Positions 11,147 to 22,069 of a DNA stretch of 64,000 nucleotides are shown here, in pieces. Position numbers and translations under genes: made by a program. The stretch spans positions 95,146,294-95,210,293 of the forward strand of contig NC_135712.1 in NCBI RefSeq assembly GCF_964656455.1, read 5' to 3'. Every line of letters starts with the position of its first letter. Position 1 is the first letter of the stretch. The stretch is from Halichoerus grypus (lineage: Eukaryota > Chordata > Mammalia > Carnivora > Phocidae). The notes under the pieces are model-generated. The model had not been told where the DNA came from. It made no database searches and was given only the letters and a program-made list of their open reading frames with translations.

Positions 11147-12102
11147 GATAAAAAGCTTTTGCACGGCAGAAGAAACAGTCAACAAAACCAAAAGACAACT
11201 GACAGAATGGGAGAAGATATTTGCAAATGACATATCAGATAAAGGGCTAGTATCCAAAAATCTATAAAGAACTTATCAAACTCAACACCCAAAGAACAAA
11301 TGATCCAATCAAGAAATGGGCAGAAGACATGAACAGATATTTTTCCAAAGAAGACATCCAAATGGCCAACAGACACATGAAAAAGTGATCAACATCACTT
11401 GGCATCAGGGAAATCCAAATCATAACCTCAATGAGATACCACCTCACACCAGTCAGAATGGCTAAAATTAACAAGTCAGGAAATGACAGATGTTGGTGGG
11501 GATGTGGAGAAAGGGGAACTCTCCTACACTGTTGGTGAGAATGCAAGCTGGTGTAGCCACTCTGGAAAACAGTATGGAGGTTCCCCAAAAAGTTGAAAAT
11601 AGAGCTGCCCTACGACCCAGAGATTACACTACTGGGTATTTACCCCAAAGATACAAATGTAGTGATCTGAAGGAGTATGTGCACCCCGATGTTTATAGCA
11701 GCAATGTCCACAATAGCCAAACTATGGAAAGAGCCAAGATGTCCATCGACAGATGAATGTATAAAGAAGATGTGGTATATATATACAATGGAATATTATG
11801 CAGCCATCAAAAGGGATGAAATCTTGCCATTTGCAACGACGTGGATGGAACTGGAGGGTATTATGCTGAGCGAAATAAGTCAACCAGAGAAAGACATGTA
11901 TCATATGATCTCACTGATATGAGGAATTCTTAATCTCAGGAAACAAACTGAGGGTTGCTGGAGTGGTGGGGGGTGGGAGGGATGGGGTGGCTGAGTGATA
12001 GACATTGGGGAGGGTATGTGCTATGGTGAGTGCTGTGAATTGTGTAAGACTGTTGAATCACAGACCTGTACCTCTGAAACAAATAATACATTATATGTTA
12101 GA
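11143..12102 (+). mobile_element. LINE-1 ORF2 C-terminal part and 3' UTR
   Basis: The segment starts at the ORF2 position where the inverted part ends ('aagataaaaagcttttgcac') and proceeds through the ORF2 C-terminal region. Frames give CTPMFIAAMSTIAKLWKEP, MWYIYTMEYYAAIKRDEILP and TTWMELEGIMLSEISQPEK, all typical of L1 ORF2 near its end. It then runs through a G-rich 3' UTR to 'acattatatgttag' and an A-rich tail at about 12100. Frameshifts separate the segments, so the ORF is dead. Confidence 0.92.
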
Positions 12103-12400
12103 AAAAAAAAGAAGAAGAAGAAGATAGCAGGAAGGGAAAAATGAAGGGGGGGAATTGGAGGGGGAGATGAACCATGAGAGACTATGGACTCTGAGAAACA
12201 AACTGAGGGTTCTAGAGGGGGGTGGGGGAATGGGTGAGCCTGGTGATGGGTATTAAAGAGGGCACATACTGAATGGAGCACTGGCTGTTATACGCAAACA
12301 ATGAATCATGGAACACTACATCAAAAACTAATGATGTAATGTATGGTGATTAACATAACATAATAAAAAAAAGAAATGTAAAAAAAAGATAAAAAATAAA
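12103..12400 (+). mobile_element. Second LINE-1 3' tail (carnivore type)
   Basis: 'agatgaaccatgagagactatggactctgagaaacaaactgaggg', then 'ggtgatgggtattaaagagggcac', 'atggagcactggctgttatacgcaaacaatgaatcatgg', and 'tgtaatgtatggtgattaacataacataataaaa'. This is another carnivore L1 3' end, in the same orientation as the tail that ends near 12102. It could be a separate 5'-truncated insertion or a longer 3' UTR of the same element. Confidence 0.8.
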
Positions 12401-13000
12401 AGTATGCATAGTCCCATTTTGTTAAAACATAAACATATATATGTACATTTATACATACATTTATATTTATATTACTTATATCTTCCAAAATGTTAACAGT
12501 GGATATCTCTGGTTGTGAAATTATGACAGATTTTTATTTTGTTATTTCATCTGTATATTCTAATCTTTTCACAATAAAATGCATAAATTATATAATAAAA
12601 ATAGAAATTTATAAAAAATTAGTACTATATTGAATTTTGAGATTTTATTGACAAGATAAATCATCACAATCAAATTCCATATTTATCCACTGGTACACTT
12701 GGAAGCTAATAAAGTTAACAAATGTCTTAACAAACCAATCCAAAATATAATGCTTTCAGAGTTCTTGGGAATATAGTTTAGATTTTTCAGCCCTTCTCAT
12801 TTAGTCTACAGCTGAATTTCTTTTTTGCTATCAATTCCTGCTTCCAGAAGTCCCCTTTTCCTCTTTTCAAATACGTTATTTGTAAATTTGCTAAAGTCAT
12901 TTGAAAAGTAGAGTGATTCTTGAGACCTTGAAGTGTCAAGTCTGCATTTTTTGAACACAGACTTTGTGACATCTGTTAGCACGTTGTATTTATTATAATA

Positions 13001-13250
13001 GTTAAGAGTATGTTTGGGCTTTGGAATGTAGTTCAACTTCTAGCTTCACAGCAACTAGCTATGTGACCCTGGACAAACTACTCAACTTTACTGAGCCTCA
13101 GTTTTCTCATCTGTAGATAGGGAGAACAGTAACAACTGTATATGTTTGTTATGAAGACTAAATAAGACAATGAGGTAAGGTGTTCCACAGAGAGTTCAAA
13201 ACAATAGCTAGTACCCAATAAGAGGTATATTATTTATGTTACTATTTTTG
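13001..13250 (+). mobile_element. MIR SINE, nearly full length
   Basis: The full MIR order is visible: 'agttaagagtatgtttgggctttggaatg', 'actagctatgtgaccctggacaaactactcaac', 'tgagcctcagttttctcatctgtagatagg', 'tgaagactaaataagacaatgagg' and 'agctagtacccaataagaggtat'. Confidence 0.85.
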
Positions 13251-13889
13251 TTTACTTCTTCATTCTCAATTATTTTCCAGGTTTATAGGCTTCCAGATAA
13301 TTGAGTTCTAGGGAAGCAAAATATTTCTATGTGTAAGCAACTGGTTACAGAAATGAGTCGCCTAAAAGCCAAATCAGGTTAATCTCATCCTTAGAAGTAG
13401 AAAAAAAATATATTAAACTTGTTAAAGGGTTAGCAGTTTACAGCACATCTAATGTCCAGTAAATTAAACACAAGACTAAGACTAACATTGAATCACTAAC
13501 TATAGATCTGATGAAACCATGTTTATGGCAACCTGTTCTTCAATATACTTATGTCAGTTACTTTAGAGGCCACAAGATTGGAGCTCATGCGATAAGACTA
13601 GCTCTTCCCCCCTGCCCTGGGATGCTTCGAGAGCCTTTAAACAGAGGAAATTTCCTTCATATATATATTTATTGGCCATCGCTGGAATAAATAATAGCAA
13701 CCCAGACAGAGTACTTTTACTAAAATACAAGTGAACCATAAAGGCTCTTATCAGAAATAAAGTTTGATGGTGATGGTGGCCTCAACAGTGGTCTTACAAA
13801 GATGTTGTCAAGTAGCTCTGGTCAGTAATACATTACAGGTCAGAAAACTATTTCCTAAGCAAATAAAAATTTTTCAAGTATTTTTCTAA

Positions 13890-14244
13890 GAAAAAAAGTA
13901 ATAGATGTACATTATAGAGAAGTTGGCAAAAACTGAGAACTGTAGATGAGAGAATAAAAACTATCCATAATTCACCACCAAGAGATAAACACTATTAAAA
14001 CATTCTGATGCATTTTCCTCCTTTTTTGCTTATTATCTTTATATTTATACATTTATATATAAAATCATGCTGTTATAAGCATTTGTATCCTGCTTCTTTT
14101 TTGACTTACTATAATGTAAGCATTTTATAGAGCATTAAAATTCTTTGTAAACATCGTTTTTAATAGCTGCATAAATGTTCCATTGTAAAGATATACCATA
14201 ATTTACCTAACTGTTTCCTCATTGTTGGACATTTAGGCTGTTCC
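13890..14244 (-). mobile_element. Probable old LINE-1-like fragment
   Basis: 'ttaatagctgcataaatgttccattgtaaagatataccataatttacctaactgtttcctcattgttggacatttaggctgttcc' resembles the reverse complement of old mammalian L1 sequence. It stops abruptly at the poly-T at 14245. The family is not certain. Confidence 0.45.
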
Positions 14245-14267
14245 TTTTTTTTTTTTTTTTTTTTTTT
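14245..14267. repeat. T23 homopolymer, possible retrocopy tail
   Basis: Twenty-three T residues follow old L1-like sequence, and unrelated sequence follows on the right. Read on the minus strand, the right-hand sequence has an AATAAA about 45-50 bases before the A23 run. That fits the 3' end of a processed retrocopy inserted on the minus strand, but the spacing is long, no target-site duplication was found, and I do not recognise the parent gene. Confidence 0.35.
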
Positions 14268-15908
14268 GCTAACACACAGAAATTTTAAAGATGATTTTCA
14301 AGAGAAAACAAGTTTATTTTGTAGGCAAATGAAGTACACAGTGAAACAGACAGTGATGATATGTTAGTGTAATAGGTTCACTGGTAGCCTCAGGTTCAAT
14401 CAGAATAGGCATTTATCTTTCCTTCAAGCAATAATTCATTTTAATTCAGACTTTCCATTCCTAGCTGCTTCCTCACAAATATATTTTCCATCTCACACAA
14501 TTGCAAAGAGTCAACCATAAAGCTCACTTTTTGACAGGTGGCATTTAATTTGTCTGTAGGTCAAAAGCCCTACTATCTCTTGTTGCCACACTGAACAGAG
14601 GCAGGAAGCCTCACAATCCTGCCCATGTGTAACCCTCCTCCTTTGTGAGAATATTTACCTCTTCTTCTTCAAGCTCATTTCTTGGCTCTTGGCTTGTCTG
14701 TCAGATGCAAAAGTGTCTTCCTTGGGCTTCTGGGTACTTTAGAATTAACTTTTCTTCCCACGCCCTTAGGCTCCCTTGAAGTGTCTGTCTCCATGGGGAC
14801 CAGAAAGCCATATCAAGGGACTCCACCCCCCCTTAAGAGGATCCCTATTTCTTTCAGAATAGGCCTCTTTCCTGCTATGCTAGAAAGTCATGCCAGAAAT
14901 ATAAATGCCCCACCTATGCCTCCAGATGAAGAGCTTAAACTTTGAGATAACTGAAGTAGTCACAGCAAGAAGCAAAGCCTTGGGGAGGCCATTAATAATG
15001 CAACATGTGGTCATGCAGATTGCATGTACAAAAGAGAATACTATAAGCATATTTAACATGAAATGCAAGAAATACAGCAGAGTGAGTTAGGAATTTGGGT
15101 TGATTCTCCTTGGAAACTAATCACTTACCACAGTCTAAACAGCTATAGATTGATCACAAATGCAATATAAAAAATATAACAGCTTGTTGGGGTCAAAATA
15201 GGGATTTCACAAAACAAAATAAAATTTATGAAAAATATGAAATAGGAAAGTTTGTGAATCAGATGAGAGCAAAAGACTTCAAAGTCTACTTCTATTAATA
15301 TTGAATCTGGTACTAGGGGATCCAGCAGACTGATCCTAACCAGACCACCTTACCTTCAAAAGACTAGCACACCCTCTGGAATTAAACATCATAAAAAGTA
15401 ACCAGGAGAGGACCCAAGCAGTTTTATCCTTCCTGCACAGAGAATGGAATTGGAATGAATAAAATATCTAAACTGTAAAAAAATGGGTTTTCCTTCCTTT
15501 ATCAGTATCCCTAAATAATATTTTTTTCAACATTGGAGGCATAGTACAATTTCAGTGTTTGGTGTTCCGATGAAATAATATAGAAAGCCCTTGCCGTGCT
15601 GCCTGGCATGAAGTTCCTGTTCAATGGATGCCAACTGATTCTTTTCTTCTATAAAGAAGAAATGGGCTTAAGAGAATAACAACAGAACTTGTTTTCATGC
15701 ATTACCCTTAGCGGATCATCTAATCTCTATTTTCTGGTTATTAGGATGGGAAGTTATATATATACATATATTATACCTTTGACAAGGTGTGTCATAAAAT
15801 GTTGGGATTTCAGTTTTAAAAAAGTCTACCAATGATACAGCTCTTTTGCTGTTTTTGTTTTTGGCGGGAGGACACGGGAAGCTAAACCTTCCTTGCTTTA
15901 CACCAACC
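14268..15908. other. Unassigned stretch beside a poly-T
   Basis: No protein or repeat family is recognised. If the T23 run at 14245 is a retrocopy tail, part of this interval (read on the minus strand) may be a retroposed 3' UTR. A local AT-repeat (tatatatacatatat) lies near 15757-15770. Confidence 0.35.
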
Positions 15909-15923
15909 AACATCCAGAATTTA

Positions 15924-16485
15924 TTTTTATTATTTTTTTATTTAAATTCAATTAATTAACATATAATGCATTATTGGTTTCTGAGGTAGAGGTCAGTGAT
16001 TCATCAGTTTTAAATAATACCTAGTGCTTGTTACGTCATGTGCCCTCCTTAATGTCTATCACCCAGTTACCCCATCTCCCTACCTACCCCAAACTCCAGC
16101 AACCCTCAGTTTGTTCCCTATGATTGAGAGTCTCTGAGCCAGTTGGGCATCTGCCAGAGTCCTGGGATTGAACCCTGGTCAGATTCCCTGCTCAGTGGCG
16201 AGTCTGCTTCTCCCTTTGCCTCTCCCCGCCCCATCCCGCTCATGTTCTTTCTCTCTCTTTCAAATAAATAAATAAAATCTTTTTTTTAAAAAAAGAGTCT
16301 CTTATGGTTTGTCTCCCTCTCTGATTTCATCTTGTTTTATTTTTTCCTCACTTCCCTATTTCATCCTCTGTTTTGTTTCTTAAACTCCACATATAAGTGA
16401 GATCGTATGATAGTTGTCTTTCTCTGATTGTCTTATTTCGCTTAGCATAATACCCTCTAGTTCCATCCATGTCATTGCAAATGAC
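15924..16485 (-). mobile_element. LINE-1 3' end, interrupted by a SINE
   Basis: Read on the plus strand: 'tcaattaattaacatataatgcattattggtttctgaggtagagg' and 'gccctccttaatgtctatcacccagttaccccat', then after the SINE 'cttatggtttgtctccctctctgatttcatcttg', 'tcttatttcgcttagcataataccctctagttccatccatgtcattgcaaatg'. This is the reverse complement of a 5'-truncated L1 end. A 15-bp target-site duplication with two adjacent mismatches flanks it: 15909-15923 and 16486-16500 ('aacatccagaattta' and 'aacatctggaattta'). Confidence 0.9.
16136..16292 (+). mobile_element. CAN-SINE nested in the L1
   Basis: 'gccagttgggcatctgcc', 'gtcctgggattgaaccctgg', 'ctctcccttt...' and 'caaataaataaataaaatctttttttt' are CAN-SINE body and tail; the 5' head is truncated. 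The insertion splits the L1 and is flanked by a 10-bp duplication ('gagagtctct' at 16126-16135 and 'aagagtctct' at 16293-16302). It is therefore younger than the L1. Confidence 0.9.
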
Positions 16486-16500
16486 AACATCTGGAATTTA

Positions 16501-17720
16501 AACAAACAAAAATAAGTGGGCACTTCTTTGCTTAAAAGCAAACTTCATTTTGTTTAAAAAAATCCATACAAATAAACAAATTTTTAGAAGTTTAAATAAC
16601 CCTTTGAAATTCAGTATGTTCTCCAAATGTCATATTTACAAATACAGGTTTGAAGTATTTGAATGCCTAGGGGCCAAATTGTTTGAGAGTTGAGAATTTT
16701 TCATATTTTAGAAAGGCAATATGATGCATGTATGCCCAGAACTGTCTCAAGAGTCACATCCTAATCAAATACAGTAATACTTCTTCAGGGAAACTTAAGG
16801 ATTTTCATATTGAATAAAATAAATAAAGTCCATAATTAGACTCATGTCTGCTCAGTGAAGGTTATGCCACCAAATTAGTCTGTGACAAATAATAGCAACA
16901 AAAAAGTACCTGCCACTGTTTAGAGATTTTTTAATTTCAGACTATGGATAAGGGATTATGAAACTATTTTTGTTATGACCACATACTATCAAGTAAACCC
17001 GTCTACTGTGTAAATTTAAGAAGGATAAATAATTAAGAAATAAAAAGGGCAGCTTTATGCTAATATCATCTAGACAAAACACTGCCTCAAATAGAAAAAA
17101 CTTTTATGAAAATTACAAGGCAAAAAAGAATTGGTGAAACCAATGTACCCCTTAAAATTGAACATGCAGTGTGGGCAACAAAGACACTTCCAGAAATTGA
17201 CAACCACACAAACATAGTTCACCTCACCCTTTGGGTTTATAAATGCACAGAACTCACATGGTAAAAAGAATACGTGAACACATGCTCCCAGTTATTACTG
17301 TTTCTGTATAACCCTACATCTTATTATCACTGTCAAATCTCAGGATTAAGAATAGATACTTACCAGCCCAAATACCAAGTTATAGTAACATGATCTTGAG
17401 TATTCCTAGTTTTTAATGCGCTTTGATAGTGTAAGGTTTGGGGGTCATTTTGATGTTAGTCTTTTCCTTTTTCCATCTCAAGTTTTCCCATTAAAAAAAC
17501 AAATATTTTCTCTCTAGCAGCAAATGAGAGGGCTTCATTATTATCAACCAGAAAGGGCTTAACATAAACTAGAGCCAAACAGAAAACTGTTGTCTTGGGC
17601 AGAAAGTTACCTACATTTAAGTGCTAACTGTTAAATAATTGCATATAACAAGTCACATTAGGAACATATTTTAAGGCTGGTGGATCGTTGAAGCATACGT
17701 ATCTTCTGAAATATATACCA
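16501..17720. other. AT-rich stretch, nothing recognised
   Basis: I see no gene or confidently assigned repeat here. Confidence 0.4.
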
Positions 17721-17802
17721 AACTTTTAACAAATGAGAAACTAGAGATCAGAGAGGTTACACCCAGCTAATTTGTAGCACAGCCAGAACAAGAACTCCCA
17801 AT
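17721..17802 (-). mobile_element. MIR core fragment
   Basis: 'aaatgagaaactagagatcagagaggttacacccagctaatttgtagcacagccagaacaagaactccca' matches the reverse complement of the MIR core, shortened in the middle. Confidence 0.6.
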
Positions 17803-19024
17803 AGTTATAGTTTTGTTTGGATATATTTTTTACTGGGGTCAGGGGTACAATATAGGGGGCAAAGAAACATGGGTTGAAAGTAAGTTATCAATGACTAGTT
17901 TTATTTCAACAATTATTGGCTTCATACTTTGACCTCAACTAGAGTACAACCTAGATGTAGAATTAACACAGTCAACTAAATAAATGTTGGCAGAAAATGT
18001 TCAACAGGACCTTGGGAAACCCTAGGATTCAGATGAGGAAAAAAAGAGGAGGAGAGTTTTCTGGTGGGATTGAAATGAGGCAATGCAGCAATGTACCTGG
18101 GAGCACACTTAGCTTCTACAAAGAATCTCTCAATTGTTCATTGAGACAAAAATATATTTAGAACCTTTACAACCCTCACTAGGTCATTAGAGTAGACTAT
18201 GGACCCCCTGGTCTCTTAAATTTTAATGAACCCGAGCCCTTTAAGGTGGCATGGAGATCAACTTTAGCTGTGAAACAATTAAAATGTTAATGGGGTTTCT
18301 ACTGTAAATAGATTTCTGAAATAAGGAGAATGCTGACTGAGTTATTTCCTGGACCTGACTTGTTACTGTCAATTGAATTCAAGCAAGATGTGCTTTACAA
18401 GAGATGTAAGACATACCTTTTAATGGCTGCTGCCTACTGTGTTTCCTATTTCAAAATTCATTTCAATATTGCATATAACATGCCTAAAGCCCAATACAAA
18501 TACTATTCTGTTATCATATAATTGGCCAGTGTGTATTGCTGTGTCTTGAGTTTCTACTTGTTTTATTTTACATGTGGTATACCAGTACATTGAAAGGAAA
18601 CTCATGTTCATTTTTGCTCATCCCGATTCAGAGAGAGTTCAAAAGTTCAAAAGATAAGAAGTGGTTCTCAGCATGAGTAAACCGTGAAATGCATTGGAAA
18701 ATAAATTTTTGATGTCAAGATACATTCCCAGTTTATTCATGCTGAGAATTGTTTTTTTTTTTTTAATCTTTTGGAGTTTATAAGCTGGAATAGCCAAAAT
18801 TTAAATTCCACAATAAATAAAGAAGAAATATAATTTACTATTATTTTATTGTCACATACTTTTGACTATAAACAAAACCCTTCCTAGTGTAACAAAAATC
18901 TGGAAGTACTACAAATGAATATTAGTACTTTGAGCTCCAGAAAGGAAAATCATTCAAAATTAGGTTGCCTTTCTCCTGGTCAGAATCTACTATACTAAAC
19001 CATGAAAATAGTTTTCTTTCTTTC
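17803..19024. other. Non-coding stretch, nothing recognised
   Basis: No repeat family or exon is recognised. A T13-14 run lies near 18751-18764. Confidence 0.4.
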
Positions 19025-19300
19025 TTTTTTTTTTTTTTTTTTTGAGGTATAATGGCACAACAGTTTTAATACAACCACCGGTCTTCACAAAATAATTTTA
19101 ATACTTTGTGCCTGGGCTAGCAGCATCTTGCACTGTGACATTCCTCTACATACATAAGCATTTTATCCAAGTACAAATGTTAAAAGCAGGGTAACTTAAG
19201 CAATTGCCTATACAAAGGTAAATAGACATTGCAGGTTATTTTTCTTGAATTATTTTGCTGCATAGTAAATTGCAATTACATGTCAGTATAATGTTACTGA
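19025..19300 (-). mobile_element. Possible retroposed 3' end (poly-A on minus strand)
   Basis: A T19 run at 19025-19043 is followed by non-repeat-like sequence. Read on the minus strand, ATTAAA lies about 21 bases before the A19 run ('attaaaactgttgtgccatt...'), the expected spacing of a polyadenylation signal and a tail. This fits a processed retrocopy whose 3' UTR end lies here. The parent gene was not recognised, the 5' limit is unknown, and no clear target-site duplication was found. Confidence 0.4.
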
Positions 19301-19661
19301 TCTATGGAATACACTTTGAACTGTGAGGTATGGCAACTCCCACTCCCTAAGAGAGAGCTAACATGTAAACCTGAGTATTTTGATTTTTTTTTTTTTAGCT
19401 GCCATGGATGGGTAAGACAAAAAAAAAATCCAGCATTCAAAGATCCTAGAAACTTTCTAATCAATAAAAATAAAATAAAATCCTTTAGTAATTCTCAGCT
19501 ATTTCCTATAATTTCCATATTGGAGCACTGTTGAATGGACAAAGATAAAGTAAATACTGAAGTGAAGCTAAGTTTCTTATGGAATTATGGATTAAGCCAG
19601 CTATTAAAAAAAACCCTGCCAGGTAACTGCTCATTTACTTTACATCAAGTTGAGATCCCGA

Positions 19662-19714
<53 letters not shown>
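19662..19714. repeat. Compound (TG)n(TA)n microsatellite
   Basis: Roughly eleven TG units (19662-19683) run directly into about fifteen TA units, ending 'atgcatcc'. It is long and uninterrupted, so probably length-polymorphic. Confidence 0.97.
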
Positions 19715-19717
<3 letters not shown>

Positions 19718-19790
19718 TCCCAACTTTATAATTCAAGATTGCAGTTAAATACTTCTAATTCACTTGAATTACCATGGTAATAAGACAATT

Positions 19791-19828
19791 AGAAACCTTT
19801 TATTTTCTTAAATAAATAAAAGGTTTCT
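19791..19828. repeat. Perfect 15-bp inverted repeat, 8-nt loop
   Basis: The left arm 19791-19805 (agaaaccttttattt) and right arm 19814-19828 (aaataaaaggtttct) are exact complements. The right arm is followed after 3 bases by a 28-bp sequence that recurs 1.7 kb downstream. There is no T-run or GC-rich stem, so this is not a terminator. Confidence 0.97.
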
Positions 19829-19831
19829 ATC

Positions 19832-19859
19832 AGTGATAGCTGCTAGAGTTAACTTCACA
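19832..19859 (+). repeat. 28-bp direct repeat, left copy
   Basis: The 28 bases from agtgatagct to acttcaca are identical to 21575-21602. The flanking bases differ on both sides (c/g before, t/a after). This is too long and too widely spaced for an ordinary retroposon duplication, and no insertion that would explain it was found between the copies. Confidence 0.97.
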
Positions 19860-21574
19860 TGCTTAACATTTTCTGACATTACTTCTAAACTCAGATGAAG
19901 CACAAACTCCCCCCACAAAACAAATAATCTGCTTTAAAAGTTAAACAGTTGAGAGTTGGTAGCAGAAGCTATCCCGGTTTAACATTTCCACCACAGAGAC
20001 AAATAAAGGTTTAACCACTGTTTAAGCACCCAATGGATAAGAAATTAACATGAACTAATTAACTAAAATTAGAAGGTAAGAATACTGCCATTCCAGTTTG
20101 AATATTTTCAATATTTTTTTCATACTTTTAAAGTGGGACAGTAAAGCAGTTTTCCTGTTTTGCTGCAATTTCAGTTTAAATCCTTGCCCAGATTACATAT
20201 TTAAAATTGGATGCTATATCACTCATACATTATTCAAATTCAGGAAATAAATCATGATTGGTTAAATGTATTATAGGTAACTATCACAAAACATCTGTAG
20301 AAATAAAGGAATTCCAAAAATGGAACCAAACAGAAGAAAGACCAGAAGAACTATAGAATTGGTTGAACATTAGGTCAAAGAATGGATCCAAGGTAAAACA
20401 AACTTGGGGTGTTTGTACATGAAAGAAAGAATAAACTTCATGTTTGTTCCCCATTAGTACTGTACTCAAGAAGATGATAGTCCCTTTTCCTAGTTTTCTT
20501 AATAATTCTGAGAAACCAAAATTCAAATCTCCTAGGATTGCCTCTTCCCTCAAGAGTAAAATCCACTGAAGTTCAGAATCACTGTCAATTCTTAATTAAC
20601 CATATCAGAGGGAAAGAACATTAAACACCACTGAAAACTGTCCACTGAATAATGACAAAAAACATTTCCCAGATCACAAGGTGACAAGTCACATAACTTA
20701 TATGCAAGGGGCTGATTTACAAAGAGCTGACTGGAAATGCCTTTACTAATTCTGAACATGTCCCCATCATTATCATATGGTTATCAAATAGATTTCTTTA
20801 AAGAAACTAGAGATCTCCAAATACTTAAGTAAAATAAAGATGTAAGTTAAGATTGCTGAGACTGACAAACATGCAATTAATCCTATCTGAAGGACCTAGA
20901 ATTAATTGTGAAATAGATAACTTTTGTGCTGGGTCTTAGAGATTAGCCTGGAAGAAAGGGAGGAGGCAGGAAGTCACTGAGAACAAAGGTCACATGACAG
21001 GAATGTGTGGAGTGCATTTGGGGACCCTGGGATATCCTGGTGAAGGCAGAGCTGCAAGTACATGGAGGCAAGAATAGCAATACCAGTTAACTGTAGTGTA
21101 AATCATCCCCAGAAAGTACTGTCCCCTTCCAACAGCCTCCAAGGTCTTCTCTGCTCTCTTCCTATAATGAATGTTCTTCTGCTCGCAATCCTAACTCCTT
21201 TCAAATGCCACCATGTTCATGAAGCTTTTCATGATTCCCTCTTATGAATTTGGTTTTTATTTTTTATTACAGTAATACTTTGCTCTAAGTCCTTTAGACT
21301 TACTCCTTAGAAGTAGAGGCTTTATTTTACCCATCTTCACAATCCCTGCAGAAAATGCCTTAATGATTGTGAGTTGATCATAAATTGTGTCCCATCTGTA
21401 ATTAATTATGCTGGAGTAGTGTAGCAGGAAGTTCTTCCTCATTTCTGGCTATAGGAATAATGAGGCTAAGAATGATGGCAGATACATAGTAAACATTTAA
21501 TCATGCAAGAATGCAGACTGCCAACACATGCAGCCACTCTATAGAAATTTCCACTTCTTGTTACCATGACCAAG
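19860..21574. other. Interval between the 28-bp repeats
   Basis: No coding region or confident family assignment. There is no poly-A tail at either end, so the interval does not look like a single retroposed element bounded by the 28-bp repeats. Confidence 0.4.
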
Positions 21575-21602
21575 AGTGATAGCTGCTAGAGTTAACTTCA
21601 CA
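21575..21602 (+). repeat. 28-bp direct repeat, right copy
   Basis: Identical to 19832-19859. The right copy has no adjacent hairpin, which suggests it may be the source and the left copy the derived one. Confidence 0.97.
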
Positions 21603-22069
21603 ACTAGAACAAGATTATTTCATCAGGTTGATGTAGGTAACTCTAAGTCAATTATTTTTTCTTCTACTTCCCAAGTTCTTGTTTAATTTAACTTTCCTGA
21701 GGGCTTCCATAGCATTTACCACTCCCTCTTTCTTCTTTTCAGGCAGTTTCTTAATCTCTTCCTTAGGTCCTTCTTTATCTGTTCTCCTCTCATTAAAATT
21801 TGCCAGGACTCCTTCTTCAATAACCTTTTCTCCTCACTTTTATACGTACTTGTGTTTTACTACTTTAACATCCAGGAATAGCTCTAGCCCAGACCACTCT
21901 CCTGGCCTCAGACGCTTATTTAGAGCTCCCCCAGAACATCTCCATCTGAGATCCCACAAACACATAGTACTTACCCTCTTCCCTGTAAAGCTCCTCTTTT
22001 TCCTGTGTTTCTGATTTTCTCCATTATCCAGAGGCCACCCTCGAGTCTTCTTTCTCCTTCCCTTCCACT

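Noticed and set aside
19860..21574. A 1.7-kb mobile element bounded by the 28-bp direct repeats
   Set aside because: No poly-A, no terminal inverted repeats, no coding content, and 28 bp is longer than usual retroposon duplications; a templated duplication explains it better.
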